Below, one piece after another: positions 11,070 to 20,026 of a stretch of DNA of 60,826 bases. The notes under the pieces are model-generated. The model searched no databases, was not told the DNA's origin, and was given only the letters and a program-made list of their open reading frames with translations. Both the position numbers and the translations under genes were made by a program. The first letter of the stretch is position 1; the number at the start of each line of letters is the position of its first letter. Origin of the DNA: Nitrospirota bacterium (GTDB taxonomy: Bacteria; Nitrospirota; Thermodesulfovibrionia; Thermodesulfovibrionales; SM23-35); NCBI GenBank assembly GCA_013388435.1, contig JACAFE010000021.1:1-60826 (forward strand). Direction: 5' to 3'.

Positions 11070-11515
11070 TGGAAATTAAAAGTATTCTTTTCCCAACAGA
11101 TTTTTCAGAGGGTTCAGCTGAAGCATTGAAATATGCTGTTGAGTTTGCAAAGAAGTATGATGCCAAACTCTATGTAGTCCACATTATTTATGATGTAGCA
11201 AAAGCATCAGGCTGGTATGTTCCGCATATTTCTATGGACAAATTATATCAAGATATTCAGGAAGGAGCTAAAAAGGAACTTGACAATTTTGGAGTTGAAG
11301 AACTTTCTGGTATTAAAAACATCGAAAGAGTTGTAGTTACAGGAATACCACATCAGGAAATAGTTGCTTTTGCAAACAGTAAAAAAGTAGATATGATTAT
11401 AATTGGCACACATGGCAGAACAGGCATTGACAGAATTCTTTTTGGCAGCACAGCAGCCCAGGTTGTAAGAAATGCTCCCTGTCCTGTTTTAACAGTAAGA
11501 TTGCCTAAATATTAG
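11069..11515 (+). CDS. Universal stress protein (UspA family)
   Basis: ILFPTDFSEGSAEALKYA; IIIGTHGRTGIDRILFGSTAAQVVRNAPCPVLTVR. Confidence 0.95.
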   Translation: MEIKSILFPTDFSEGSAEALKYAVEFAKKYDAKLYVVHIIYDVAKASGWYVPHISMDKLYQDIQEGAKKELDNFGVEELSGIKNIERVVVTGIPHQEIVAFANSKKVDMIIIGTHGRTGIDRILFGSTAAQVVRNAPCPVLTVRLPKY

Positions 11516-11550
11516 TCTTTGGTTAAATAACTTAAATGAAAGATGATTAT

Positions 11551-11600
11551 ATATGCCTGCGGGCTTTATCCTGAGAACCTGCAGGCATATTTTTATTTTG
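11551..11600 (+). terminator. Rho-independent terminator after usp gene
   Basis: Perfect 10-bp stem ATATGCCTGC/GCAGGCATAT followed by TTTTATTTT. Confidence 0.8.
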
Positions 11601-11718
11601 TTATAGTCATATGAATTTCTCTTTATTTTACTTGCCATAATTTATTGTCTTGAATGATACACTTATAAAGCCTTAACCCAAATAATCCAGAAATTAATAA
11701 AAAAGGCTTAAGGCAAAG

Positions 11719-11793
11719 AGCGTTTGTTGCGTTTATTGCGTTTATTGCGTTCATTGCGTTATAGCGTTTATAGCGTTCATTGCGTTGTAGCGT
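11719..11793 (+). repeat. GCGTTnATn 8/9-mer tandem array, array A1
   Basis: gcgtttgtt gcgtttatt gcgtttatt gcgttcatt gcgttata gcgtttata gcgttcatt gcgttgta gcgttta. Confidence 0.85.
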
Positions 11794-11861
11794 TTAATTA
11801 AAACCGCACGAAGCATGGCGCAAAAACAAAGGCAAAGAGCAAAAAAAGGCTGAAGGCAAAT

Positions 11862-11932
11862 AGCGTTTGTTGCGTTCATAGCGTTCGTTGCGTTATAGCG
11901 TTTATAGCGTTCGTTGCGTTGTAGCGTTTATC
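11862..11932 (+). repeat. GCGTTnATn 8/9-mer tandem array, array A2
   Basis: gcgtttgtt gcgttcata gcgttcgtt gcgttata gcgtttata gcgttcgtt gcgttgta gcgtttatc; same unit order as A1 minus one unit. Confidence 0.85.
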
Positions 11933-11990
11933 AAATAACATAGAGCAAATAGCTTATAGTTCATGGCAAACAACTATTAAAATAATCAAA

Positions 11991-12158
11991 TGGCAATAAT
12001 TCAATTTATGAAACAAAATCATGGGTCTTATTATACTGAGGCTGAAGTCGAAGCGTAAGCCTCAGAGATAAAATAGGTAATTACATTAAAATATAAAAAT
12101 AAAGCAATGTTCTTATACTAAGGTAGTTTATTTTGGTTCATAAATTGAATTATTGCCA
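11991..12158. repeat. 168-bp MITE-like element with 29-bp terminal inverted repeats
   Basis: TGGCAATAATTCAATTTATGAAaCAAAAT (11991-12019) versus reverse complement at 12130-12158 (28/29 identity); internal CTGAGGCT/AGCCTCAG hairpin; no ORF. Confidence 0.75.
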
Positions 12159-12177
12159 GTAAAAAACTTATAACTAA

Positions 12178-12325
12178 ATTGACAAAGGAATATACAACCC
12201 CCTTAATCCCCCTTAACAAATGGGGAATCTGGCTCTTAGCTCTTTGCTTTATAGGGGGTTATATAAAATTAGAGTTTTCACAACATCTGCATTATTTCAA
12301 TTGCATTTTTTAGGTTAAAATAATA
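12178..12325 (+). repeat. Heptamer-containing dispersed element, copy A (2 heptamer units)
   Basis: Reverse complement of most of 33839-34050 apart from heptamer number. Confidence 0.8.
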
Positions 12326-12349
12326 TTCAAAGAAAATTTTTATGGGTGA

Positions 12350-13447
12350 ATGCTAATGACAATTAAAACTCATACACTTGTAATCGGTGGTGGTCCGGCA
12401 GGTTCAACAGCAGCAAGATTTCTTGCAAAAAATGGATTGGATGTTATTCTTCTTGAAAGAAATCTTAATTATATCAAACCATGTGGAGGCGGATTATCTA
12501 TTAATTCTTTTGATGAGTTTGAAATTCCATATGATGTAATTAAGAAGACTACCCAAAGTATAATCCTTGTTTCTCCTTCGGGTAAAAGACTCGAAATAGA
12601 TTTAAAGGGCAATAACCTTGCAATAGTCGAGAGGGGCGAGTTTGACAGGATTCTCAGGCTACTTGCTGAAAAAAACGGAGCAAAAATTATAAATGCAGAG
12701 TTGAAAGATATTAAAGGAAAAAACAGATATGAAATTACAGCTGAAAGAGAAGGAAATTTATATAAGATCGAAGCTGAATATATAGTCGCAGCAGATGGTG
12801 TTAATTCAAAAACAAGAACCATACTTGGTCTAAAACCTTTGAAATCTTTTTTTACAATATCAGAATATATAAGTGACATATCTGTAGATAATTGTGAATT
12901 CTGGTTTGGCTTCTCACATGCGCCAAATGCATATTCATGGGTATTTCCTGCAAGCAATGGAATATCAATTGGTACGGGTACTTTTTCTCAGGGAATGATT
13001 CATGCTCTTTTTAACAATTTTATTCAAAGAACAGGAATTAATAAGCACGGGATAAGGAAAGTCTACAGGATTCCTGTATGGCAGGGGGATTTATTCAACA
13101 TTGATAAAGTACTTTTTGTTGGTGATTCTGCCGGACAGGTTCTGCCACTTACATATGAAGGGATATATTATGCCATGAAATCCGCAGAATATGCTGCTCA
13201 GGCTATAATAGATAATAAAGTTAATAATTATAAGAAGAAATGGAAATCCAGATTTCAGAAAAGATTCTTGCTTATGTGCAAACTCAGGGATTATTTTCTT
13301 AAGAACGATGAATCCACTGAAAGGCTTGTTTCAATACATAGGAGGGCTGAAATACAGGAAGCCTCTCTTCGGTTATGGCTTGCAAAAGAAAGTGGCAGGG
13401 GAAGTTTAATAGGTTATATAAAACTTATAGGAAATTTATTAAAGTGA
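12350..13447 (+). CDS. Geranylgeranyl reductase-family FAD-dependent oxidoreductase
   Basis: VIGGGPAGSTAARFLAKNGLDVILLER; PCGGGLS; FVGDSAGQVLPLTYEGIYYAMKS. Confidence 0.87.
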   Translation: MLMTIKTHTLVIGGGPAGSTAARFLAKNGLDVILLERNLNYIKPCGGGLSINSFDEFEIPYDVIKKTTQSIILVSPSGKRLEIDLKGNNLAIVERGEFDRILRLLAEKNGAKIINAELKDIKGKNRYEITAEREGNLYKIEAEYIVAADGVNSKTRTILGLKPLKSFFTISEYISDISVDNCEFWFGFSHAPNAYSWVFPASNGISIGTGTFSQGMIHALFNNFIQRTGINKHGIRKVYRIPVWQGDLFNIDKVLFVGDSAGQVLPLTYEGIYYAMKSAEYAAQAIIDNKVNNYKKKWKSRFQKRFLLMCKLRDYFLKNDESTERLVSIHRRAEIQEASLRLWLAKESGRGSLIGYIKLIGNLLK

Positions 13448-14487
13448 ACTTAAGACAATCACTGATATTATCATCTATATTTCATGTATTCTTAATGTTT
13501 CTTTTCAGCATTTCTTTTCTACTGGTTCCAAATAAAACCATTGAACCGGGGAAGAGTTTAATAGCAAATCTTGTGACTCCCGAGGAGACAAAGACTATTA
13601 TACCTTCTTCAAAAGATGTTGATAGGCCTTTGCTGCCTTCTAATTCTAAACCTTATACGATAAAGCCGGATTCTTTACAACCAAAAATTTATGTGCCTGT
13701 TCAACCTGAAATTCATTCAAAACCTCTGGAAAATATAAAACCACCTGTTACTGCTCAACCCTTACCTGAATCAACAGAAAAAATAAATCCCCGCAAAGAA
13801 TCGTCAACTGTAGTGCAAACTCCTGTTGAAAAGAAAACCGAACAAAAAACACCTATTATGCAACTGATTCCCGCAGAAACAAATGACAATAAGTTTGTAA
13901 AAAAACAGGAGGAAATCCATCATATTCAACCTAAGAAAAAAGAAGAACAACAAAAAATCGAGAGTAATATTCCAATTAAACCACCGGCGTCCATTAAAGA
14001 GAAACTCTTTGATAAAGGAATACTCGGGGATATAGCAAAACGCAAAGATGAAAGTAATGGTAAAAATAAAAGTGAGAATATACCTCTAAAAGATTTAAAA
14101 AAAGAACAGCCATTTAGTCTCAGAGAAACTCTTAAAGATGCAAGAACTTTTACTCCTCAAAAAGGTCTTTCTTTTGATGTATCTGATTTGAAATTTCTCC
14201 TTTATAATTTAAAATTGAAAGAACGTATCGAACATATATGGATTTATCCTCCTGGTGCTGCTTTAAGGGGAATTTCAGGGGATTTGATAATACGTTTTAC
14301 GATCAAAAAAGACGGAAAACTCGGTTCAATAGAACTCGTAAGAACTTCAGGATATAAAGATCTTGACGATGCTGCATTAAAAGCTTTAAGGGATGCTTCA
14401 CCTTTCTGGCCGTTGCCTGAATCATGGGGCATGGAATCGTATACTATAAACGGGCATTTCGTTTATACTATTATATATAACTTATGA
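13444..14487 (+). CDS. TonB-like energy transducer
   Basis: Single N-terminal TM, Pro/Lys-rich linker, C-terminal TonB_C (GDLIIRFTIKKDGKLGSIELVRTSGYKDLDDAALKALRDASPFWPLPE). GTG start at 13444 fits better than the ORF-track start. Confidence 0.85.
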   Translation: MNLRQSLILSSIFHVFLMFLFSISFLLVPNKTIEPGKSLIANLVTPEETKTIIPSSKDVDRPLLPSNSKPYTIKPDSLQPKIYVPVQPEIHSKPLENIKPPVTAQPLPESTEKINPRKESSTVVQTPVEKKTEQKTPIMQLIPAETNDNKFVKKQEEIHHIQPKKKEEQQKIESNIPIKPPASIKEKLFDKGILGDIAKRKDESNGKNKSENIPLKDLKKEQPFSLRETLKDARTFTPQKGLSFDVSDLKFLLYNLKLKERIEHIWIYPPGAALRGISGDLIIRFTIKKDGKLGSIELVRTSGYKDLDDAALKALRDASPFWPLPESWGMESYTINGHFVYTIIYNL

Positions 14488-14699
14488 AACCAAGACTTTA
14501 TTTAAAACTCGGCGATTCTGTAAAACATATCCATTATGAATCATGGGGCAATGGAAAGGTTGTTGAAGAAAAACATTCCACACTTCCCGGTGGCATATGC
14601 ATGGTAAGAATACTATTCTCTGACGGTATCGAAAGGTCTTTTATAAATGATCTTGATAATGAATGCTGTTGTTATTATGCAGGATTGCATCTCATTTAA
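14484..14699 (+). CDS. DUF3553-like small protein
   Basis: LKLGDSVKHIHYESWGNGKVVEE...PGGICMVRILFSDGIERSFINDLDNECCCYYAGLHL. Confidence 0.65.
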   Translation: MKPRLYLKLGDSVKHIHYESWGNGKVVEEKHSTLPGGICMVRILFSDGIERSFINDLDNECCCYYAGLHLI

Positions 14700-14791
14700 T
14701 ATTAAGAAAAAGGTTAAGTTTTCTTTGTAACATACGATTAATAAATAATTTTTCTTGACAAATCCATTTCTCTAATGGTTTAATTTTTGTA

Positions 14792-15796
14792 ATGGGACCT
14801 TTTACTTGTCTTATAGAAAAAGAAAAGCCCTCTATTCTGGTTGTGGATGACCATAAGTCCAACCTTGAACTTATGGAAGCTGTTTTTCTAAAAGAAGGTT
14901 TTAAAGTCTATACAGCCCTTGGAGGCAGTGAAGCAATACATAAATTTCAGAACCATCCAATAGATGTTGCTGTTCTTGATGTAATGATGCCTGAAATAGA
15001 TGGTTTTGAATTATGCAGTAAATTAAAGAATATTTCTGGCAAACGTTTCTTCCCTGTGATACTTCTAACAGCTCTTACGGATAAGAGTAGTAAATTAAAA
15101 GGATTGGAGTCAGGAGCTGATGATTTCATATCAAAACCTTTTGATACAGCAGAACTTATCTTAAAAATAAAGTCTCTTCTAAAAGTAAAATCTCTTAATG
15201 ATGACCTTGACCATTCTGAAAATATAATAATGACACTTGCTGTTGCAATGGAAGCAAGAGACCCATATACAAAAGGACATTCTACGAGGGTTAGTAAACT
15301 TGCAGCAGAATTTGTATCATATCTTGGTCTTCCTGAAAAAGACAGGCAGGAAATGAAAAAAGCCGGGATATTACATGATATAGGAAAAATATGTTTAAGC
15401 GAAACATTGCTCAGAAAGCCGGGACCATTAACAAAAGAAGAAGTTGAGATGATAAAAACCCATACTATTCTCGGAGAAGACCTTTGCAGGCCATTGGTTT
15501 CAATGAGGAAAATACTTCCTGCCATAAGAAATCACCATGAAAGATGGGATGGCATGGGATTCCCCGATGGACTGGCAGGTGAAGATATACCACTCATGGC
15601 AAGAATACTTGCAATAGTTGATTCATTTGATGCAATGGTTTCAGTAAGGCCATATCGTGACAGGAGGTCTGTTGGCGAGACTATCAAGACTATGAAATCC
15701 GAGCAATATGACGGACAATGGGATTCTGAACTGCTCAATTATTTTATAGAAATGATTGGCTCATTAATCAATAAAGGCTTAAAAATAGATGCTTAG
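14792..15796 (+). CDS. Response regulator with HD-GYP domain
   Basis: REC ILVVDDHKSN...VLDVMMPEIDGFE; HDIGKI; HHERWDGMGFPDGLAGEDIPLMARILAIVD. Confidence 0.93.
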   Translation: MGPFTCLIEKEKPSILVVDDHKSNLELMEAVFLKEGFKVYTALGGSEAIHKFQNHPIDVAVLDVMMPEIDGFELCSKLKNISGKRFFPVILLTALTDKSSKLKGLESGADDFISKPFDTAELILKIKSLLKVKSLNDDLDHSENIIMTLAVAMEARDPYTKGHSTRVSKLAAEFVSYLGLPEKDRQEMKKAGILHDIGKICLSETLLRKPGPLTKEEVEMIKTHTILGEDLCRPLVSMRKILPAIRNHHERWDGMGFPDGLAGEDIPLMARILAIVDSFDAMVSVRPYRDRRSVGETIKTMKSEQYDGQWDSELLNYFIEMIGSLINKGLKIDA

Positions 15797-18700
15797 AGTC
15801 GCTATAGCCGGCGGAAATATTGGAGCAAGCGCATTAATTTCATTACTAAAGGGAGATACAAATACCGAATTAATCGGAATTTACGATAAAAAAACCGATT
15901 CCCCGGGTTCAATCCTTGCTAAAAAATGGAACATACCTGTTTTTGATGATATTCAAACACTTTGCAGCGCCTCTCCTGAAATTGTAATTAATGTCACAGG
16001 AAATTATGAAATTAGCAATGAGATCAGAAAAACTTCCTCATATAAAATAGAAGTAATTGAAGGCACAGGAGCACGTCTTTTATGGGAAATTATTGAAAAA
16101 CAGAAAAGAGCAAATCTCGAAGTTTTCAAGACCATAGAGAATCAAAAAACTTTTTTCAGTATTACAGAAAAAATTGGAATTTCCCCTCCTTTAAGTGATT
16201 TTTTTAGCTTTATCCTTGATAGAGCAATCGATATAACAGATACTCCTGCTGGAAGCATTGTTCTGCTAAAAGACGATGGTTTAAATCTTATTGCAAGCAA
16301 GGGATTGAGTAAAAGGTTTATTGAAAGCACATCAGGTAAAATTATACAGGGCGGACTTGCAGATACTGTGATAAAAACAAAAGAAATATTTGCTGTCACA
16401 GATACAACGAAAACAGAATATACAAAAAATAATCCAGCTTTAATAAGTGAAAAAATACGTTCGGTACTTGCATGCCCTATTGTTCTCAGGGGAAATGTCA
16501 TAGGCATATTGTATCTCGATGATTTTAAACCACGCCAATATTCAGACCGGCAAAAAATATCTATTAAACTAATCACCGGTCTTTTGTCCATATTTATAGA
16601 CAAACTTAATATTCAAGAAAAATTAGCAGAACTTGAGAATAAAGAACTTCTATTTTTGGAGAATTCTTTTGATATTGTTCTTTTAACAGATTCAGCAGGT
16701 TATATTTATGCAGCAAGTGAGATAGCTGAAAGGATTCTCGGTTACTCAAAAAATTACCTTAAGGGGAAAGCAATACAATCACTTATAAAAGCGAACTACT
16801 GGGAGCAGATACTTAATAAGCTTTCATCGGATAATATCGTTAAAGAATTCGATTCAGGATTATTTATTTCAGGTGGAGCAGAAATTCCTGTAAAAATAAA
16901 TGCTGCTACTTTAAAAAAGACAAACGGTGGAGGTGTTGACTGGTTATTTGTTATACATAGTTTAAAAAACGAGGAAGATTTAAAAGAAATTATTTTAGAA
17001 AAAGAAAAAGCTATAGAACTTGTCAAAGAAGAATTTGAAAAGAAAGTGCTTGAAAGAACAGGTGAACTTGAAAGAATAAACAGAGACCTTGATTATGCAA
17101 ACCAGCTTAAGGGAAGATTCATTTCAAATATGAGTCATGAATTAAGGACTCCCCTGAATTCAATTCTTGGATTTTCTGAAGTTCTGCTTGATAGAACTTT
17201 TGGCGATCTTAGCGAACATCAGGAACGTTATCTTAAAAATATACACAACTCTGGAAAACATCTTCTGGAATTGGTGAACAATATACTTGATATCGCAAAA
17301 ATTGAGGCTGGAAAGTATGAGATGGTTTACGAGACCATACCAGTTGATGATCTATTAAACGAAGTAATAAATGTTATGAAGCCACTCGCTGAGTCTAAGT
17401 TTATTGAACTAATGGTTTCAGTTGGAGAGGGTGTGAATCAGATAACAGCTGATCGTGTGAAATTAAAACAAATTCTGTATAATTTGCTGTCTAATGCGAT
17501 AAAATTCACACCTGAAGGCGGGATGGTCAGGGTTGATGTTTCAGGTGAAGGCAGGACAGATTTAGATTATTCGGATAATGGTTTCGGATTTCAAGGTATA
17601 AAATTCTCGGTGCAGGATACAGGTATAGGAATAAGCCCTGAAGATAGAGAGAAAATATTCAATGAATTTGAACAGGCAACATCAACGTTTTCAAAAAAAT
17701 ATGGTGGTGTGGGACTTGGCCTTGCGTTAACAAAAAAGCTTGTTGAATTGCATGGTGGAACTATATCGGTTGAGAGTAATCTCGGAGAAGGAAGCACCTT
17801 TAGTTTCTATATTCCAATGACTACACCTTTGCCTGCTGAATCGGAAAAAATAAAAAATGAGGCTATTATACTTAATACCCCATGGGCAAAAGAAGAGGCT
17901 CCTCTTATTCTCGTAGTTGAAGATGACTTATCCACAGCCGAACTTCTTACTCTCAATCTTACACAGGCGGGGTATAGAGTCGCTCACGCTTTTAATGGAG
18001 ATGAAGCTATTGAAAAAGCTCGGGATTTGAAGCCATTTGCTATTACCCTTGATGTGTTATTGCCTAAAAAAGATGGCTGGGAAGTATTGCAGGCTTTAAA
18101 AAGCAACCGTGAAACTTCTGATATACCGGTAATAATCCATTCAATAGTTGATAATAAAGAACTTGCTTTTGCACTCGGCGCAACTGATTATCTTCTTAAG
18201 CCTCTTGAAAGAGAAGCTTTAATATCTAAACTCGAGGAAATAACTATATCAAAAGGTAAAAAAGTGCTCCCGGTTTCTGTCCTGATTGTGGAATCAGACG
18301 ATAAGGTCACAAAATCTTTAAAAGATCCTTTAGAACAATATGGATTTCTAATCTATACGGCTACAACAGGAAGAAGAGGAATTGAACTTGCATCTGCCTT
18401 AAGACCGGCAGTAATATTGCTTGATTTTAAATTGCCGGATATGATTGGATACGATGTTATCAAAGAGATTAAAGAAGGTCCTTCTACCAAAGACATACCT
18501 GTATTTATTCTTACGGAAAAAGACATTTCTGTTGAAGACAGAATTGCTTATGTTGGGAAAATCGAAAGAATAGTGCAAAAAAATGCTTTTAATATTAAAG
18601 AACTCATAGGACACATTAAAGAACTCGAAATACTTTATCCGAAAAGAGCAGGATTGATTGATGAACTTACAGGAGTATTCAGTCACAGGTATTTCCAAAT

Positions 18701-19178
18701 AAGGCTTGCGCAGGAAGTTGAACGTTCAACAAGATATAAAATCCCATTGAATCTGCTTCTTCTTGATCTTGATGGATTCAGTCAATACAGCAAGCAATAT
18801 GGCGAATATTATGCGAATATCACTTTAAAGAAAGTTGCAGAATTAATACGTAAAAATATCAGGGGATCGGACGTTGTTGTAAGATACGGTGGTGATTCCT
18901 TTGCTATTATTTTACCTAATACAGTTGTATCTGCTGCCCTATCAATGAGTAATAGATTTAATGCAATAATTAAGAATTATCCTTTTATATTTGAGAATTC
19001 ACAACCCAAAGGACATATAACAGCAAGCATTGGTCTGACTTTTCTTGACGGACAGTCCACCGAAGAATTTATTTTATGTGCCGAGAAAGCTCTGGCAAAG
19101 GCATTCACAAAAGGCGGCGACAGGGTTGAAGTCTATTCAAGGGAGCAATATGAAGAAGAAGAGGTTGAGAAATATTGA
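15789..19178 (+). CDS. Hybrid histidine kinase: Rossmann-like, GAF, PAS, HisKA/HATPase, REC, REC, degenerate GGDEF (GGDSF)
   Basis: MLRVAIAGGNIGASAL N-terminus; FISNMSHELRTPLNSILGF H-box; GVGLGLALTKKLVELHGG; two receiver domains; RGSDVVVRYGGDSF. Confidence 0.9.
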   Translation: MLRVAIAGGNIGASALISLLKGDTNTELIGIYDKKTDSPGSILAKKWNIPVFDDIQTLCSASPEIVINVTGNYEISNEIRKTSSYKIEVIEGTGARLLWEIIEKQKRANLEVFKTIENQKTFFSITEKIGISPPLSDFFSFILDRAIDITDTPAGSIVLLKDDGLNLIASKGLSKRFIESTSGKIIQGGLADTVIKTKEIFAVTDTTKTEYTKNNPALISEKIRSVLACPIVLRGNVIGILYLDDFKPRQYSDRQKISIKLITGLLSIFIDKLNIQEKLAELENKELLFLENSFDIVLLTDSAGYIYAASEIAERILGYSKNYLKGKAIQSLIKANYWEQILNKLSSDNIVKEFDSGLFISGGAEIPVKINAATLKKTNGGGVDWLFVIHSLKNEEDLKEIILEKEKAIELVKEEFEKKVLERTGELERINRDLDYANQLKGRFISNMSHELRTPLNSILGFSEVLLDRTFGDLSEHQERYLKNIHNSGKHLLELVNNILDIAKIEAGKYEMVYETIPVDDLLNEVINVMKPLAESKFIELMVSVGEGVNQITADRVKLKQILYNLLSNAIKFTPEGGMVRVDVSGEGRTDLDYSDNGFGFQGIKFSVQDTGIGISPEDREKIFNEFEQATSTFSKKYGGVGLGLALTKKLVELHGGTISVESNLGEGSTFSFYIPMTTPLPAESEKIKNEAIILNTPWAKEEAPLILVVEDDLSTAELLTLNLTQAGYRVAHAFNGDEAIEKARDLKPFAITLDVLLPKKDGWEVLQALKSNRETSDIPVIIHSIVDNKELAFALGATDYLLKPLEREALISKLEEITISKGKKVLPVSVLIVESDDKVTKSLKDPLEQYGFLIYTATTGRRGIELASALRPAVILLDFKLPDMIGYDVIKEIKEGPSTKDIPVFILTEKDISVEDRIAYVGKIERIVQKNAFNIKELIGHIKELEILYPKRAGLIDELTGVFSHRYFQIRLAQEVERSTRYKIPLNLLLLDLDGFSQYSKQYGEYYANITLKKVAELIRKNIRGSDVVVRYGGDSFAIILPNTVVSAALSMSNRFNAIIKNYPFIFENSQPKGHITASIGLTFLDGQSTEEFILCAEKALAKAFTKGGDRVEVYSREQYEEEEVEKY

Positions 19179-19680
19179 TTACTTTTACGAGATATTTAAC
19201 AGCCCTGTAGGAATTTTATACTTAATTTTCTATGGTAATAAATTAACCGAAATTAGATTTGATAAACCATCAAATATGCCTTTAAAATCTTCATCCAAAA
19301 ATACTCTCCAGCGTGAATTAAGGGAATACTTTGATAATGGTCTTGATATTTTTAGCCAGGAGCTACATTTTACTACAGGAACTGAATTTGATCGTAAAGT
19401 TTGGCTTACATTGAAGGAAGTGCCTTTTGGAGAAACCCGCACTTATAAGTGGCTTGCTGAAAGAATTGGTAATCCAAATGCATCAAGAGCTGTAGGCCAG
19501 TCTCTTAGCAGAAATCCTATCCCTATAGTACTTCCCTGTCATCGTATAATTGAATCAGATGGTTCAATAGGCGGCTTTTCAGCAGGTATAGCTATAAAAA
19601 GAAGATTGCTGGACATGGAGTATTATATAAAGTTATCCAAAAACAGGGGTAAAATATTTTCAGGAGAAGAAGATGGATAA
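19150..19680 (+). CDS. ogt: Methylated-DNA--[protein]-cysteine S-methyltransferase
   Basis: VPFGETRTYKWLAERIGNPNASRAVGQSLSRNPIPIVLPCHRII; start at 19150 preferred over 19045. Confidence 0.9.
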   Translation: MKKKRLRNIDYFYEIFNSPVGILYLIFYGNKLTEIRFDKPSNMPLKSSSKNTLQRELREYFDNGLDIFSQELHFTTGTEFDRKVWLTLKEVPFGETRTYKWLAERIGNPNASRAVGQSLSRNPIPIVLPCHRIIESDGSIGGFSAGIAIKRRLLDMEYYIKLSKNRGKIFSGEEDG

Positions 19681-19993
19681 TATAATTGTTTATATAACTT
19701 CCTCAAAGGAAGAAGAAGCTGAAAAAATCGCAAAAGCACTTGTTGAAGCAAAGCTTGCCGGTTGCGTTAATATAATTAACAATATTCGTTCTATTTACAG
19801 CTGGCAGGGAAAGATAGAAGACGAGTCTGAAATTTTAATGATGGTTAAGACACAGAAGCATCTTTTTAAAGATCTTTCTGAAAAAGTGAAAGAACTTCAC
19901 AGTTACACTGTGCCAGAAATTATAGCAATTCCCATAATTGAAGGTTCTGAAGAATATCTCAAATGGCTAAATGATATAACAAAACCCGAATAA
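19673..19993 (+). CDS. cutA: Divalent-cation tolerance protein CutA
   Basis: ARKLAGCVNI-like AKLAGCVNIINNIRSIYSWQGKIEDESEILMMVKT...VKELHSYTVPEIIAIPI. Confidence 0.93.
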   Translation: MDNIIVYITSSKEEEAEKIAKALVEAKLAGCVNIINNIRSIYSWQGKIEDESEILMMVKTQKHLFKDLSEKVKELHSYTVPEIIAIPIIEGSEEYLKWLNDITKPE

Positions 19994-20026
19994 TGCAATT
20001 AACCCAATAATGCATTTTAGATATAT

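Noticed and set aside
11719-11932. CRISPR-like array
   Set aside because: Units are 8-9 nt with no unique spacers; no cas genes in the window.
12469-12957. 162-aa minus-strand ORF
   Set aside because: Antisense to the FAD-dependent reductase.
14947-15525. 192-aa minus-strand ORF
   Set aside because: Antisense to the HD-GYP regulator coding sequence.
16142-16603. 153-aa minus-strand ORF
   Set aside because: Antisense to the hybrid kinase; shadow ORF.
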